Both the position numbers and the translations under genes were made by a program. Shown here in pieces: positions 7,428-16,166 of a stretch of DNA of 39,535 nt (positions are counted from its first letter, which is position 1; each line of letters opens with the position of its first letter). Below the pieces are notes generated by a model, which saw nothing but the letters and a program-made list of their open reading frames with translations, ran no database searches and was not told where the DNA came from. Source of the stretch: Rhizonema sp. NSF051 (GTDB lineage: Bacteria > Cyanobacteriota > Cyanobacteriia > Cyanobacteriales > Nostocaceae). The DNA is taken from positions 1-39,535 of the forward strand of contig JAQYWN010000002.1 in assembly GCA_029379265.1 (NCBI GenBank), given 5' to 3'.

Positions 7428-8030
7428 ACTAAGCGCGACTAACAGACAATATACTCAGTTTCTAAAATAAAATAGCCCTGGCAGGATATCCCGTAAATAT
7501 TAAGTAGAATTTGCTATACTAGATTTCTTGAAATAAAGCTTGCGATCAAGCATTTATCTCTTGAAGAAGTGAAAGAGCTTTCTTGCTGGCTCCAAGAATT
7601 ACGTAGACGATGATTTTAAATCTCACAATCTCATATCATGTTCGGCAAATGAGTTATAAGTACAAACATTATTATAAGTGTTCAACAGAACATGATATCA
7701 CGCAAAGGCGCGAAGTCGCTCCCCACCAAAAATAAAACCTCTATAAAAACTACTTTTTTACTTGACAAATATCATATTTTCCGTTAGTAAAAACATGGTG
7801 TCAATTGAGTCAAAATATATACCAACTTCAATTATGTTTGTTTACCAGCAACTAAACTCAGCTTTATTTAAACTAACGGTAGGATAATAAAGAGGTACCA
7901 GCTTAGTTAGGCTGTTGAATTCAACGGACTTTAATCGGGTGATAAGCTTAACAAAGTAGCATTTTGTTGTGCTTTTATATATAAATTACCGTTTACTAGT
8001 AGTTTTTTATTTTCGTTTGAGAAACGTGGA
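7428..8030. other. Intergenic region between recQ and the TerC gene
   Basis: No complete gene is seen in these 603 bases. A frame ending at 7612 reads IKHLSLEEVKELSCWLQELRRR before a TGA, resembling the tail of a small antitoxin-like protein, but it has no normal start codon. An extended -10-like TTTGCTATACT lies just upstream of it (7510-7520). An inverted repeat (7633-7643 with 7688-7698) follows. The last 250 bases are AT-rich and probably hold the promoter of the TerC-family gene. Confidence 0.4.
7633..7698. repeat. Inverted repeat with 11-bp perfect arms
   Basis: ATATCATGTTC (7633-7643) and GAACATGATAT (7688-7698) are perfect reverse complements separated by 44 bases. This could fold as a large hairpin or mark the ends of a small palindromic element. 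Confidence 0.5.
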
Positions 8031-8783
8031 ATGCTTGACCAAATTTCAGACTACCTACACTTTCACTTCAGCGTTGAAGCTCTTGTCGTCCTTGGCATCC
8101 TCATCTTGTTAGAGGCGGTGCTCTCTGCTGACAATGCAATCGCGTTAGCAGCAATCGCCCAAGAGCTAGAAGACAAAAAACTCGAAAATCAGGCACTTAA
8201 CATTGGCTTGGTAGTTGCCTATGTCCTGCGAATCGGGTTACTTCTGACAGCTACCTGGGTGCAACAGTTATGGCAGTTTGAGTTACTTGGTGCCGCTTAC
8301 CTACTGTGGCTGGTATTCCAACATTTTAAGGCTAACGAAAGCGAAGAAGATGGAAAATCTGGTTCCCGTTATAACTCTCTTTGGCAAGTTATACCTGTAA
8401 TTGCACTGACAGATTTAGCTTTTTCTCTCGATAGCGTCACGACGGCGATCGCTGTTTCTAATGAAACGTGGCTGGTACTAACAGGCGCTACCATTGGCAT
8501 TATTGCTTTGCGCTTTATGGCAGGTTTATTTATCCAGTGGTTGGATGAATTTGTCCACTTAGAGGATGCTGGTTATATCACTGTGGCACTGGTCGGCTTA
8601 AGACTCTTCTTAAAGGTAGTTAATGATACTTTGGTACCTCCGGAGTGGGCGATGATCGCTGCAATCTCTCTGATTTTAGCTTGGGGATTTTCCAAACGAA
8701 CTCCTCCACAAATATCACAAACAGTAGAGGAAACGGAAAAACCCGAAGTCATAGATAGAGAGGAAGTCGGGAAGATCGGTTAA
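8031..8783 (+). CDS. TerC family integral membrane protein
   Basis: The protein has 250 residues and belongs to the TerC/Alx family of multi-pass membrane proteins, linked to tellurite resistance, manganese export and, in plastids, thylakoid biogenesis. The family's two inverted-repeat acidic motifs are both present: LLEAVLSADNAIALA (E28, D34) and ALTDLAFSLDSVTTAIAV (D128, D134). About seven hydrophobic segments can be drawn, with a charged loop at about 101-114 (NESEEDGKSGS) and a charged C-terminal tail. The exact substrate is not shown by sequence. Convergent with ndk, with a hairpin between. Confidence 0.92.
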   Translation: MLDQISDYLHFHFSVEALVVLGILILLEAVLSADNAIALAAIAQELEDKKLENQALNIGLVVAYVLRIGLLLTATWVQQLWQFELLGAAYLLWLVFQHFKANESEEDGKSGSRYNSLWQVIPVIALTDLAFSLDSVTTAIAVSNETWLVLTGATIGIIALRFMAGLFIQWLDEFVHLEDAGYITVALVGLRLFLKVVNDTLVPPEWAMIAAISLILAWGFSKRTPPQISQTVEETEKPEVIDREEVGKIG

Positions 8784-8797
8784 GAGGCGTGAAATAT

Positions 8798-8855
8798 GGG
8801 CAGGTTTAATATAGATATCGTGTTTGCTCATATACGATTTCAATTAAACCCGCCC
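8798..8855. terminator. Inverted repeat between convergent TerC-family gene and ndk
   Basis: GGGCAGGTTTAAT (8798-8810) pairs with ATTAAACCCGCCC (8843-8855) with one mismatch. Located just after the TerC-family stop and before the convergent ndk stop, it probably serves as a terminator for one or both. Confidence 0.6.
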
Positions 8856-8916
8856 GTACTGGAGGCGAGGAGTTAGATTTTTTATTCCTTACTCATGACG
8901 AATAACTTTATTGGCG

Positions 8917-9366
8917 TTATTCGTGCAGCCAAGGTGTCAAATGAGGTTGCCAACCAACCAATTCTTCATCCTTGAACCATAGAGCTATTTCCCGTTGTGC
9001 TGTTTCAATAGCATCGGAACCGTGGATGAGGTTACGACCAATGTTAATGCCAAAATCACCTCGGATCGTGCCTAGTTCTGCAGTAAGTGGGTTTGTTGCT
9101 CCAATCATCTTCCTGGCAGTGGTGACAACGCCATCACCTTCCCAAACCATAGCCACCACGGGACCAGAAGTGATAAATCCCACTAAACTGCCGAAAAAAG
9201 GTCTTTCCTTATGAACATCGTAGTGCTGTTCAGCTAATTCCCGACTGACCTTCGTGAACTTTAAGCCAACGAGGGTAAAGCCCTTGTTTTCAAAGCGACG
9301 GATAATTTCACCGACAAGTCCGCGCTGTACGCCATCTGGTTTAATTGCTAAGAATGTACGTTCCAA
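8917..9366 (-). CDS. ndk: Nucleoside diphosphate kinase
   Basis: Ndk transfers the gamma phosphate of ATP to nucleoside diphosphates through a phosphohistidine. The 149 residues match the family from the first residue ([20 protein letters not shown]) through [23 protein letters not shown] to the active-site NLIHGSDA with catalytic H115. The start codon is TTG at 9366: the family N-terminus begins exactly there, and an in-frame TAG lies four codons upstream, so no ATG is possible. GGAG sits about ten bases before the TTG as a ribosome-binding site. Length and motifs are normal. Confidence 0.96.
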   Translation of the reverse strand: MERTFLAIKPDGVQRGLVGEIIRRFENKGFTLVGLKFTKVSRELAEQHYDVHKERPFFGSLVGFITSGPVVAMVWEGDGVVTTARKMIGATNPLTAELGTIRGDFGINIGRNLIHGSDAIETAQREIALWFKDEELVGWQPHLTPWLHE

Positions 9367-9409
9367 AGCTATCTCCTAAAACTTAGTAAACATGTCATGA
9401 AGAAGGAGT

Positions 9410-9437
9410 CAGAATTCAGAATTCAGAATTCTGAATG
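9410..9437. repeat. Tandem heptamers (CAGAATT x3, plus a variant)
   Basis: Three perfect CAGAATT units (9410-9430) are followed by CTGAATG. The array is self-complementary (GAATTC cores). This is of the short tandemly repeated (STRR) class typical of heterocystous cyanobacteria. Confidence 0.7.
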
Positions 9438-9492
9438 CATTTAATGGGGGGTTGAACCCTATACTCATCCATCAGTCGCACACTTTTCATTC

Positions 9493-9527
9493 TGACTCCT
9501 GGCTCCTGGCTCCTGACTTCTGAGTTC
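9493..9527. repeat. Tandem heptamers (TGACTCC-type, five units)
   Basis: The units are TGACTCC, TGGCTCC, TGGCTCC, TGACTTC and TGAGTTC. This is a second STRR-class array in the ndk-speA intergenic region. Confidence 0.7.
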
Positions 9528-9705
9528 TTTCTTGGTCATTTGTCCTTTGTGGTTTGCTATTTGTCAATAAATGATGACAAATAACCGATGACGCATGATG
9601 AATGACCAACTTGAGATTAACATTCATAAAGCAATCTCTGAGTACATGTATGTCCAGATAAGTTAAATTGTTAGTTTGTGGGTGACACACAGAGGTTAGT
9701 AAGCA

Positions 9706-11724
9706 ATGCATGTTGAGTCAACTGCTACATCAGATGATCAAGCCGTTACATCGGCGTCCAATGGAAGCGAGGTTGAAGTGAGTAATCGTCAGACTAAAAA
9801 ACTATTGCCACCGACTACTTCAATAGACACGCACCGTTCGTGGAAAATTGAGGATAGTGAAGCACTTTACCGCATTGAAGGTTGGGGACAACCTTATTTT
9901 TCGATTAATGCTGCTGGTCATATCACTGTTGCTCCTAAAGGCGATCACGGTGGCTCTCTAGATTTGTTTGAATTAGTTAACGCTCTCAAGCAGCGTAACT
10001 TAGGATTGCCCCTGTTGATTCGCTTTTCTGATATTTTGGAGGACCGCATTGAGCGGTTAAATGCGTGTTTTTCCAAGGCGATCGCTCGCTATAACTACTC
10101 TGGGATTTACCGTGGCGTATTTCCTGTCAAATGTAACCAGCAACGACACTTAGTAGAAGACTTAGTAAGGTTTGGCAGACCTCATCAATTTGGCTTAGAA
10201 GCTGGTTCCAAACCAGAACTAATGATTGCTTTGGCATTATTGGATACACCAGGAGCGTTGTTAATATGCAACGGCTATAAAGACCAAGAATACATCGAAA
10301 CAGCGATGTTGGCTCAAAGACTCGGACAAACGCCAATTATCGTCTTAGAGCAAATAGAAGAAGTCGATTTGGTAATTGAGGCCAATCGTCAGTTAGGTAT
10401 CAAGCCGATTGTTGGTGTTAGAGCTAAACTCAGTACTCATGGAATGGGTCGCTGGGGAACTTCAAGCGGCGATCGCGCTAAATTTGGTCTGACAATCCCG
10501 GAAATTATCGGCGCAGTAGACAAGTTACGCGAAGCTAATCTACTGGATTCTTTACAATTGCTACACTTCCACGTTGGCTCACAAATTTCTGCCATTAATG
10601 TGATCAAAGACGCTATTCAGGAAGCTAGCCGCATCTACGTAGAATTAGCAGCATTAGGGGCGGATATGAAGTATCTTGATGTTGGAGGCGGCTTGGGGGT
10701 GGATTACGACGGCTCGCAGACCAATTTCTATGCCTCGAAAAATTACAACATGCAGAACTATGCCAACGATATCGTAGCAGAGTTAAGGGATACCTGTACA
10801 GAGCGAAATATTCCCGTCCCAACACTGATTAGTGAAAGTGGACGTGCGATCGCCTCCCATCAGTCAGTGTTAATTTTTGATGTTCTCAGTACCAGTGACA
10901 TTCCCTCTGACTCAATAGATCCGCCAAAAGAGGGAGAATCTCCAATTGTTCTTTACCTTTGGGAAACTTTCCAATCTATCAACACCGAAAATTACCAAGA
11001 GTTTTACCACGACGCCGCCCAATTTAAAGAAGAAGCAATCAGCCGCTTTAACTTGGGGATTTTGAGTCTTACTGAAAGAGCTAAAGCTGAACGGCTTTAC
11101 TGGGCTTGTTGCCAGAAAATACTGAATATCATCAGACAGCACGATTACGTACCTGATGACTTGGAAGACTTAGAAAAAATTATGGCGAGCATCTACTACG
11201 TTAATTTTTCTGTGTTTCAATCAGCACCTGATTGTTGGGCTATCGATCAGCTCTTTCCGATCATGCCAATACACCGTTTAGGTGAGGAACCAACGCAGCG
11301 GGGAATTTTAGCCGACCTTACCTGCGATAGTGACGGCAAAATCGACCGTTTTATTGACCTCCGAGATGTGAAGTCTGTTTTAGAACTGCATTCGTATACT
11401 CCAGGAAAACCATACTACCTGGGAATGTTCCTCAACGGAGCTTACCAGGAAGTTATGGGCAATTTGCACAACTTATTTGGCGATACTAATACTGTTCATA
11501 TTCAATTGACTCCCAAAGGATACCAAATTGAACATGTTGTCAAGGGTGACACCATGAGTGAAGTTGTGAGCTACGTGCAGTACGATTCTGAGGATATGGT
11601 GGAGAGTATTCGCCAACGCTGCGAACACGCTTTAGAAGAAAATCGTATTACTTTAGCGGAATCTCAGCGACTACTCCAAACCTATGAACAAAGTTTAAGA
11701 AGGTATACGTACTTGGCTTTGTAA
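9706..11724 (+). CDS. speA: Biosynthetic arginine decarboxylase
   Basis: SpeA is a PLP-dependent fold-III decarboxylase converting arginine to agmatine, the entry to putrescine and spermidine synthesis. The 672-residue protein has an approximately 50-residue polar N-terminal extension, then WGQPYFSINAAGHITV, the PLP lysine K142 in GVFPVKCNQQRHLVEDLV, FGLEAGSKPEL, LHFHVGSQ, the glycine-rich LDVGGGLGVDYDGS and SESGRAI. The C-terminal LADLTCDSDGKIDRFID carries the catalytic cysteine, followed by GAYQEVMGNLHNLFGD. Length is normal for bacterial SpeA. It is convergent with the nucleotidyltransferase gene. Confidence 0.96.
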   Translation: MHVESTATSDDQAVTSASNGSEVEVSNRQTKKLLPPTTSIDTHRSWKIEDSEALYRIEGWGQPYFSINAAGHITVAPKGDHGGSLDLFELVNALKQRNLGLPLLIRFSDILEDRIERLNACFSKAIARYNYSGIYRGVFPVKCNQQRHLVEDLVRFGRPHQFGLEAGSKPELMIALALLDTPGALLICNGYKDQEYIETAMLAQRLGQTPIIVLEQIEEVDLVIEANRQLGIKPIVGVRAKLSTHGMGRWGTSSGDRAKFGLTIPEIIGAVDKLREANLLDSLQLLHFHVGSQISAINVIKDAIQEASRIYVELAALGADMKYLDVGGGLGVDYDGSQTNFYASKNYNMQNYANDIVAELRDTCTERNIPVPTLISESGRAIASHQSVLIFDVLSTSDIPSDSIDPPKEGESPIVLYLWETFQSINTENYQEFYHDAAQFKEEAISRFNLGILSLTERAKAERLYWACCQKILNIIRQHDYVPDDLEDLEKIMASIYYVNFSVFQSAPDCWAIDQLFPIMPIHRLGEEPTQRGILADLTCDSDGKIDRFIDLRDVKSVLELHSYTPGKPYYLGMFLNGAYQEVMGNLHNLFGDTNTVHIQLTPKGYQIEHVVKGDTMSEVVSYVQYDSEDMVESIRQRCEHALEENRITLAESQRLLQTYEQSLRRYTYLAL

Positions 11725-11728
11725 AGAT

Positions 11729-11793
11729 AGTGGTTAGTAGTTATTAATTTGTTTTATTTTATTCCGAATAATAACTACTAATCACTAACCACT
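11729..11793. terminator. Inverted repeat between convergent speA and nucleotidyltransferase genes
   Basis: AGTGGTTAGTAGTTATTA (11729-11746) is complementary to the TAATAACTACTAA...CCACT segment at 11769-11793, which contains a seven-base insertion (TCACTAA). It begins a few bases past the speA stop and touches the stop of the convergent gene: a likely shared terminator. Confidence 0.6.
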
Positions 11794-12958
11794 AAGTTCC
11801 ATTAGTCCTCAGCAATTCCGCGATCGCCTGCCCTTCTAGGGGGGTATGGGATGGGATCGTATGACGGGCATCAGTAATCAACCAGTCTAAAGCAGCAGCT
11901 TGCAGGTCTATGGTTGCTCCAGTTTTATCTATGCAGTAACGCCCAAACACCAACTTATCAACTAAGCTGACTCCCGGTCCGAGTCGTGACCAATCAAAAA
12001 TCACGCTGTTGTCTACCATTGCGCCACTACATATCCAGCAATTGGAACTAATCATAGCTGGACCGACAATTTTTACTCCGTCTTCAATCCGGGTCATCCC
12101 ACCTATATAAACTGGACCTGTAATATCCACTTTGTCCCAATTCACTGCGACATTTAAGCCAGTGTAAATACCAGGTGCAACTTCATGTCCGGGGATGCGG
12201 ACGTTTTTTATTTCCCCAAGCAAAACACCACGAATTGCTCGCCAGTAATCTGGTACTTTACCAATATCTACCCATTCAAAATCCATTGGGATGGCGTAGA
12301 AGGGCGCACCGATTTCTACTAGTTTCGGGAACAGCTGGCTACCAATGTCATATTCTACACCAGAAGGTATATAATCTAAGATCTCCGGCTCAAAGATGTA
12401 AATACCCGTATTGATGTTGGTGCTGAGGGCTTCGTTGACGTTTGGTTTTTCTTGGAAAGCTTTGACTCGACCGCTTTCATCGGTAACGACGACACCGTAG
12501 CTTGAAACTTCTTCTCGTGGGACAGATTTCATCACGATGGTCGCGATCGCTCCTTTGGATTTATGCCATTTTACTGCTGCTGTTAAATCCAAATCGATTA
12601 AAGCATCGCCGCACAATACGACAAAGGTGTCATCAAAAAATGGCGAGAAGTCTTGAATACGACGCATTCCACCAGCCGAACCAATCGCTTCTCCCACTAA
12701 TGTACCGTCAACAATGTGACCTTCAAAAGAATAGGCAATTTGCACGCCAAATCGCTGACCATCTCGGAAATAGCTTTCAATTTCTTCTGCCAGATGGCTA
12801 ACATTGACCATAATTTGGTCAAATCCATGCTGGCGTAACAGTTCTAGTAAAAATTCCATCACTGGCTTTTGCAGGATGGGCATCATCGGTTTGGGAGTTA
12901 TGTGGGTAATTGGACGTACACGAGTACCCTTACCAGCTGCAAGAATCATCGCTTTCAT
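11792..12958 (-). CDS. Sugar-phosphate nucleotidyltransferase (mannose-1-phosphate guanylyltransferase-like)
   Basis: The protein has 388 residues. The N-terminal domain (1-235) is a nucleotidyltransferase of the RfbA/GlmU/GDP-mannose pyrophosphorylase type. It has the signature MKAMILAAGKGTRVRPIT, TPKPMMPILQKPVMEF, GSAGGMRRI, VLCGDALIDLDL, FQEKPN, NINTGIYIFEPEIL and FEWVDIGKVPDYWRA. The C-terminal part (about 250-345) carries left-handed beta-helix hexapeptide repeats (GPVYIGGMTRIEDGVKIVGP), followed by a tail that is not repeat-like. It probably makes an NDP-sugar for exopolysaccharide or glycan synthesis; the nucleotide and sugar cannot be decided from sequence alone. scpA lies 198 bases upstream on the same strand. 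Confidence 0.88.
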   Translation of the reverse strand: MKAMILAAGKGTRVRPITHITPKPMMPILQKPVMEFLLELLRQHGFDQIMVNVSHLAEEIESYFRDGQRFGVQIAYSFEGHIVDGTLVGEAIGSAGGMRRIQDFSPFFDDTFVVLCGDALIDLDLTAAVKWHKSKGAIATIVMKSVPREEVSSYGVVVTDESGRVKAFQEKPNVNEALSTNINTGIYIFEPEILDYIPSGVEYDIGSQLFPKLVEIGAPFYAIPMDFEWVDIGKVPDYWRAIRGVLLGEIKNVRIPGHEVAPGIYTGLNVAVNWDKVDITGPVYIGGMTRIEDGVKIVGPAMISSNCWICSGAMVDNSVIFDWSRLGPGVSLVDKLVFGRYCIDKTGATIDLQAAALDWLITDARHTIPSHTPLEGQAIAELLRTNGT

Positions 12959-13156
12959 AGATATTTATTCCTCAACCACAAGCCAGTTTACGATTCATCA
13001 ATTGATACTTGATCATCAATTTATTTCTGTTATCAGTCATCCCAAAAATTACGGTTAGTAATTGAACTAAGTAGAATCATAAGTATAAAAGGTATCGCTA
13101 ATCTCTCATTTTTTCAACAGGCGTTAGTTAGAAGTCTCTCATCATGACAAGCTTAC

Positions 13157-13972
13157 TCAGCACAAAGGCACTTCCAAGGAATTACTATTGCTTGCTAACT
13201 CTGTTAATAAACGAATCTTAATATCCTGGTAGAACTCCTCTTGATATATTTCTATCTTAGATTGAGCGGATAGAAGTAGCAGTGCCCAGAAAACACTAAT
13301 CAATTGGCTGTTATGTGACTGGTGAGTAGACTGATTTTGGTTTGCTTGCTTTGTCTCGACCCATAATTCTACAAGCTGTTCGAGATTCAACCAGTTTTTT
13401 TGCGAACATTCTATTGCCTTTTGTTGCAACACCTGCTCTAATTCCGAAGCCACTTCTGTCAGATTTTCCTGGTGAGCTAACGAGAGCGCTGCTCGCATAG
13501 TTTGAAGACTAGGTTGACGTCGGGATCGGACAGTTTTGCTTGCTTTGTCTACAAGTTGCAGCTGTTGTGCCATGACTTGCAATTGCTCGATCAACTCTTG
13601 CAGAGTCACACGGCGTTTCGGCGGCGGCATTGCTATTGGGCGACGACGCAAGTGCTTTTCTAACGGCAATCTCGAACCCTGATGTCTCAACTCGTCTTCA
13701 TTTGTTTCGACGACAGCCTCTTGTTCTTCGACTGCGGATTGCAATTCCATTAGAGTGTTTGCCTTGAATAAGACAAGCATTGAAGCTGACAAAAAAGCCT
13801 GTCCTGATTTAGATAAATCAGTTTCATAACTTCTTGTTATTGTCTCCGGTGCCATGAGTTCTATGTATCGATCAATCACCTCAATCACCTTGACATCCCA
13901 AGGGTCTATTTCGCCCTGCTCAGCTTGGTGAATAAGCAGTGTAATTGTTTCCAATAGCTCGGAAGCATCCAT
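13157..13972 (-). CDS. scpA: Segregation and condensation protein A
   Basis: ScpA is the kleisin that bridges the Smc heads in the bacterial condensin complex. The 271 residues show the kleisin N-terminus (SELLETITLLIHQAEQGEIDPWDVKVIEVIDRYIELM), including the conserved EIDPWDV. The hydrophobic FLSASMLVLFKANTLM helix follows, then a basic linker (LEKHLRRRPIAMPPPKRRVTLQELIEQL) and a C-terminal winged-helix-like part with VFWALLLLSAQSKIEIYQEEFYQDI. I chose the ATG at 13972; a TTG two codons earlier is the limit of the frame. The partner scpB is not in the window. Confidence 0.92.
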   Translation of the reverse strand: MDASELLETITLLIHQAEQGEIDPWDVKVIEVIDRYIELMAPETITRSYETDLSKSGQAFLSASMLVLFKANTLMELQSAVEEQEAVVETNEDELRHQGSRLPLEKHLRRRPIAMPPPKRRVTLQELIEQLQVMAQQLQLVDKASKTVRSRRQPSLQTMRAALSLAHQENLTEVASELEQVLQQKAIECSQKNWLNLEQLVELWVETKQANQNQSTHQSHNSQLISVFWALLLLSAQSKIEIYQEEFYQDIKIRLLTELASNSNSLEVPLC

Positions 13973-13994
13973 CGACAAGTTTAAAAAATTGAGA

Positions 13995-14050
13995 GTTGGT
14001 AGTTGTTGGTTGTTAGTTGGCGGTTGTTAGTTTTTGGTTACTGGTGGTTG
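13995..14050. repeat. Tandem heptamers (GTTGTTA-type, eight units)
   Basis: Eight contiguous seven-base units start with GT (GTTGGTA, GTTGTTG, GTTGTTA, GTTGGCG, GTTGTTA, GTTTTTG, GTTACTG, GTGGTTG). They lie between scpA and the LapA-domain gene and are followed by degenerate CCACGTTCC repeats to about 14098. STRR class. Confidence 0.7.
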
Positions 14051-14100
14051 TTAGTTTTTCTAGTCACCACGTTCCTATTAACCACGTTCCCACGTTCCTA

Positions 14101-14454
14101 CTAACCATTAGCTAGTTCCTTTAAAGAATCACCTGAGGAAGGTGGTAGTGCTAGTTGTAATGATTGAATTTCTACCTGATATTGTTCAACCTTACTCTCC
14201 AATTCCTTAATTTGGTAATTTTGTTGGCGAACTTGTTGACTAAATGCTAACTGTCGTTGTAGTTGTGTCCAGATACTGAACATCCAAGCAAAAACTGCAC
14301 CTAAACCAACTGCTAAGAGCAACTCAACGGCGATCGGTGCTTGCACCTGTAAGTTAGGGACAATATGAATTGTTCCTGCTTCAGTGTTTTCGATAGTAAA
14401 TAATGCGAAAGCCAGACACAAAATAAAAATTATGACAAAGTTAACTTGTCTCAT
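14101..14454 (-). CDS. LapA/DUF1049 domain membrane protein
   Basis: The protein has 117 residues. It has two membrane segments (about 4-21 and 42-61) separated by a short loop, the LapA (lipopolysaccharide assembly protein A, DUF1049) layout, with the typical N-terminus VNFVIIFILCLAFALFTIENTEAGTIHIV. The C-terminal half (about 66-105) is a predicted coiled coil (QQVRQQNYQIKELESKVEQY). In E. coli the family member helps regulate outer-membrane assembly; a role here is inferred only from domain membership. The stop lies just after a heptamer array, and about 510 bases of non-coding DNA lie upstream. Confidence 0.82.
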   Translation of the reverse strand: MRQVNFVIIFILCLAFALFTIENTEAGTIHIVPNLQVQAPIAVELLLAVGLGAVFAWMFSIWTQLQRQLAFSQQVRQQNYQIKELESKVEQYQVEIQSLQLALPPSSGDSLKELANG

Positions 14455-14963
14455 TGGAAACCTAAGTATTACCTAAAGAATTTGACCTAATTGTTCCCCA
14501 ATCTTTGAGATCAATACTATTTTGAATTGTGCGCTAAAATTGTGCAACTTGATAATCTAATAATTTAAGTTACTAGTAGTAAGCAGTCGTGCCGTCAGCT
14601 ATAATGGGTTAATAAGTTGTTAGCAGTCCTATATTATAAGATCGCGAAATCCTTACAAAAGTTTCTCCTCAGAGATTGGGAAACACAATTAGCTGTTAGC
14701 CACTAGCCCACGCATCATCCACGAATAGCTATTGATAAATGCAAGCTTTACAGATACACATCAAGATTGTATAGTAACAATGCTCAACAAGCAAGTACGC
14801 ACTAATAGTATTTTATACTTGATGAACGCCTTTTTTGTGGTTAATTGTGTTCCAAAATACGTTTTTTTAGTAGAACACTGAGAAATGATTTGAGGATAAC
14901 TTGGAATTCAGAATATTATGACCTTAGTCAGGACTTTAGTTTTCTTTTTTGAAACCTCTGACT
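14455..14963. other. Non-coding stretch upstream of the LapA-domain gene
   Basis: No open frame of note lies in these 509 bases. The stretch is AT-rich and must contain the LapA-domain promoter and the 3' region of the permease gene. A weak inverted repeat (GTGTTC near 14847, GAACAC near 14873) flanks a T-tract. Nothing else is supported. Confidence 0.4.
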
Positions 14964-16043
14964 TTAAGTTATATCATTTTGAGTCCTGAGTTCTGATTCC
15001 TTAACAGAATTGTTGCTTTTGAGCGCATCGAAGGTGCCTTTAATGGTACCAGCAATTGGAACAGCAACGACTGTTCCTAGCAATTTACCAATCTCGAATC
15101 CCATCAAAATAGAGACAAAAATCCAGATGGGATTAAGTCCGATAAATTCGCCTAATAATCTGGGAGCCAATAGGTTATCCTTAAGTTGCTGCATGACAAC
15201 TGCTGCCCCAGCCACTTCAGCTGCTAACAACCATTGTTGTTGCAGCAAAATCAAAATAGTCACTAGACCAATGCCTAAAGTTGCTCCAATAAAGGGAATG
15301 AGTTCAGATAAGCCGATTAGTATAGCGAATAATAGGGCAAACGGCACCTTAAGAATTAAGAAAATTGGGGTGAGGGTCACTATCATGAACAACCCCAGCA
15401 ACAATTGGCTAATAAAGAAGTTTTGAAAATTTAGCCGCAAAGAACTCGTAAAAGGAACACTAATATTAGATGGCAGCAGATTAATTAAACCCAGCCAAAC
15501 TTGGTTGCCATATAAGAGCATGTAAAACGCCAGCACGACTACTAATACTAGGTCCAGTAACCCTGACAGTAGGGTTCCGGCTACACCCACAGCATTACTT
15601 GCCAGCTGTTGCGCCCATCCTTCGATGTTAGCATTGATTTGTGTGCTGAGAACGTGCAAATCTAATGGCAAATGTCGTTTTTTCGCTAAATCTTGTAAAT
15701 TTTGTAAGTTTTTTTGACTGCTCTCTACCAAGCTAGGTATCGTTCGTAACAGTTGGTTTGTTTGATCTAATACCATTGGCACCAGTGTCACGCCTAAAAT
15801 GACTAAAAGCGTTAAAGTAGCCAGTAACACAATGATCACAGCCTGAGAACGAGTCATGGGGGCACGTTCCAAGAACTTAACTGGATAGCTTAGTAAAAAA
15901 GCCAGAATTGCTGCAACAGCGAGGATGCTAAATGGACGCTGAAAATACTGAAAAACTGAGGATAACAGCCAGATGTTCAGAGCGATGACCGGACCGCTCA
16001 GACCATAGATTAACAAACGTTGAATAGACGTTGCACGGCGCAT
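14964..16043 (-). CDS. AI-2E family transporter (PerM/UPF0118)
   Basis: The protein has 359 residues and belongs to the AI-2 exporter-like PerM family of multi-pass membrane proteins. It has two or three N-terminal membrane helices (about 9-55) and another near 65-90. A long soluble segment (about 90-155) is rich in Gln, Asn and Leu. A C-terminal bundle follows, containing the family signature LIGLSELIPFIGATLGIGLVTILIL and then QQLKDNLLAPRLLGEFIGLNPIWIFVSILMGFEIGKLLGTVVAVPI. I chose the ATG at 16043; a TTG three codons upstream is possible but less likely. The substrate is not known. Divergent from pdxH, with about 120 bases between starts. Confidence 0.88.
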   Translation of the reverse strand: MRRATSIQRLLIYGLSGPVIALNIWLLSSVFQYFQRPFSILAVAAILAFLLSYPVKFLERAPMTRSQAVIIVLLATLTLLVILGVTLVPMVLDQTNQLLRTIPSLVESSQKNLQNLQDLAKKRHLPLDLHVLSTQINANIEGWAQQLASNAVGVAGTLLSGLLDLVLVVVLAFYMLLYGNQVWLGLINLLPSNISVPFTSSLRLNFQNFFISQLLLGLFMIVTLTPIFLILKVPFALLFAILIGLSELIPFIGATLGIGLVTILILLQQQWLLAAEVAGAAVVMQQLKDNLLAPRLLGEFIGLNPIWIFVSILMGFEIGKLLGTVVAVPIAGTIKGTFDALKSNNSVKESELRTQNDIT

Positions 16044-16166
16044 TTTTTGCAATTTTTTTTAAGAGCTCCTTGGCAGAATAATACTCTGTTGACGCTAATA
16101 ATTATGCTAAGTATTTTTAGCAAAGACATATATTAGCGTAACCGATATTCACCGAAGCAAATCATC

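Larger units (their letters stand above)
9367..9705. other. Divergent ndk-speA intergenic region rich in short repeats
   Basis: These 339 bases hold two heptamer arrays (9410-9437 and 9493-9527, listed separately) and AT-rich sequence that must contain both the ndk and speA promoters. GGAGTCAGAA near 9405 is complementary to TTCTGACTCC near 9490, so the arrays can pair into a long hairpin. No gene is seen. Confidence 0.45.

Noticed and set aside
7750-8030. Possible yybP-ykoY manganese riboswitch before the TerC-family gene, as seen in some bacteria.
   Set aside because: I could not find the conserved paired motifs in the leader.
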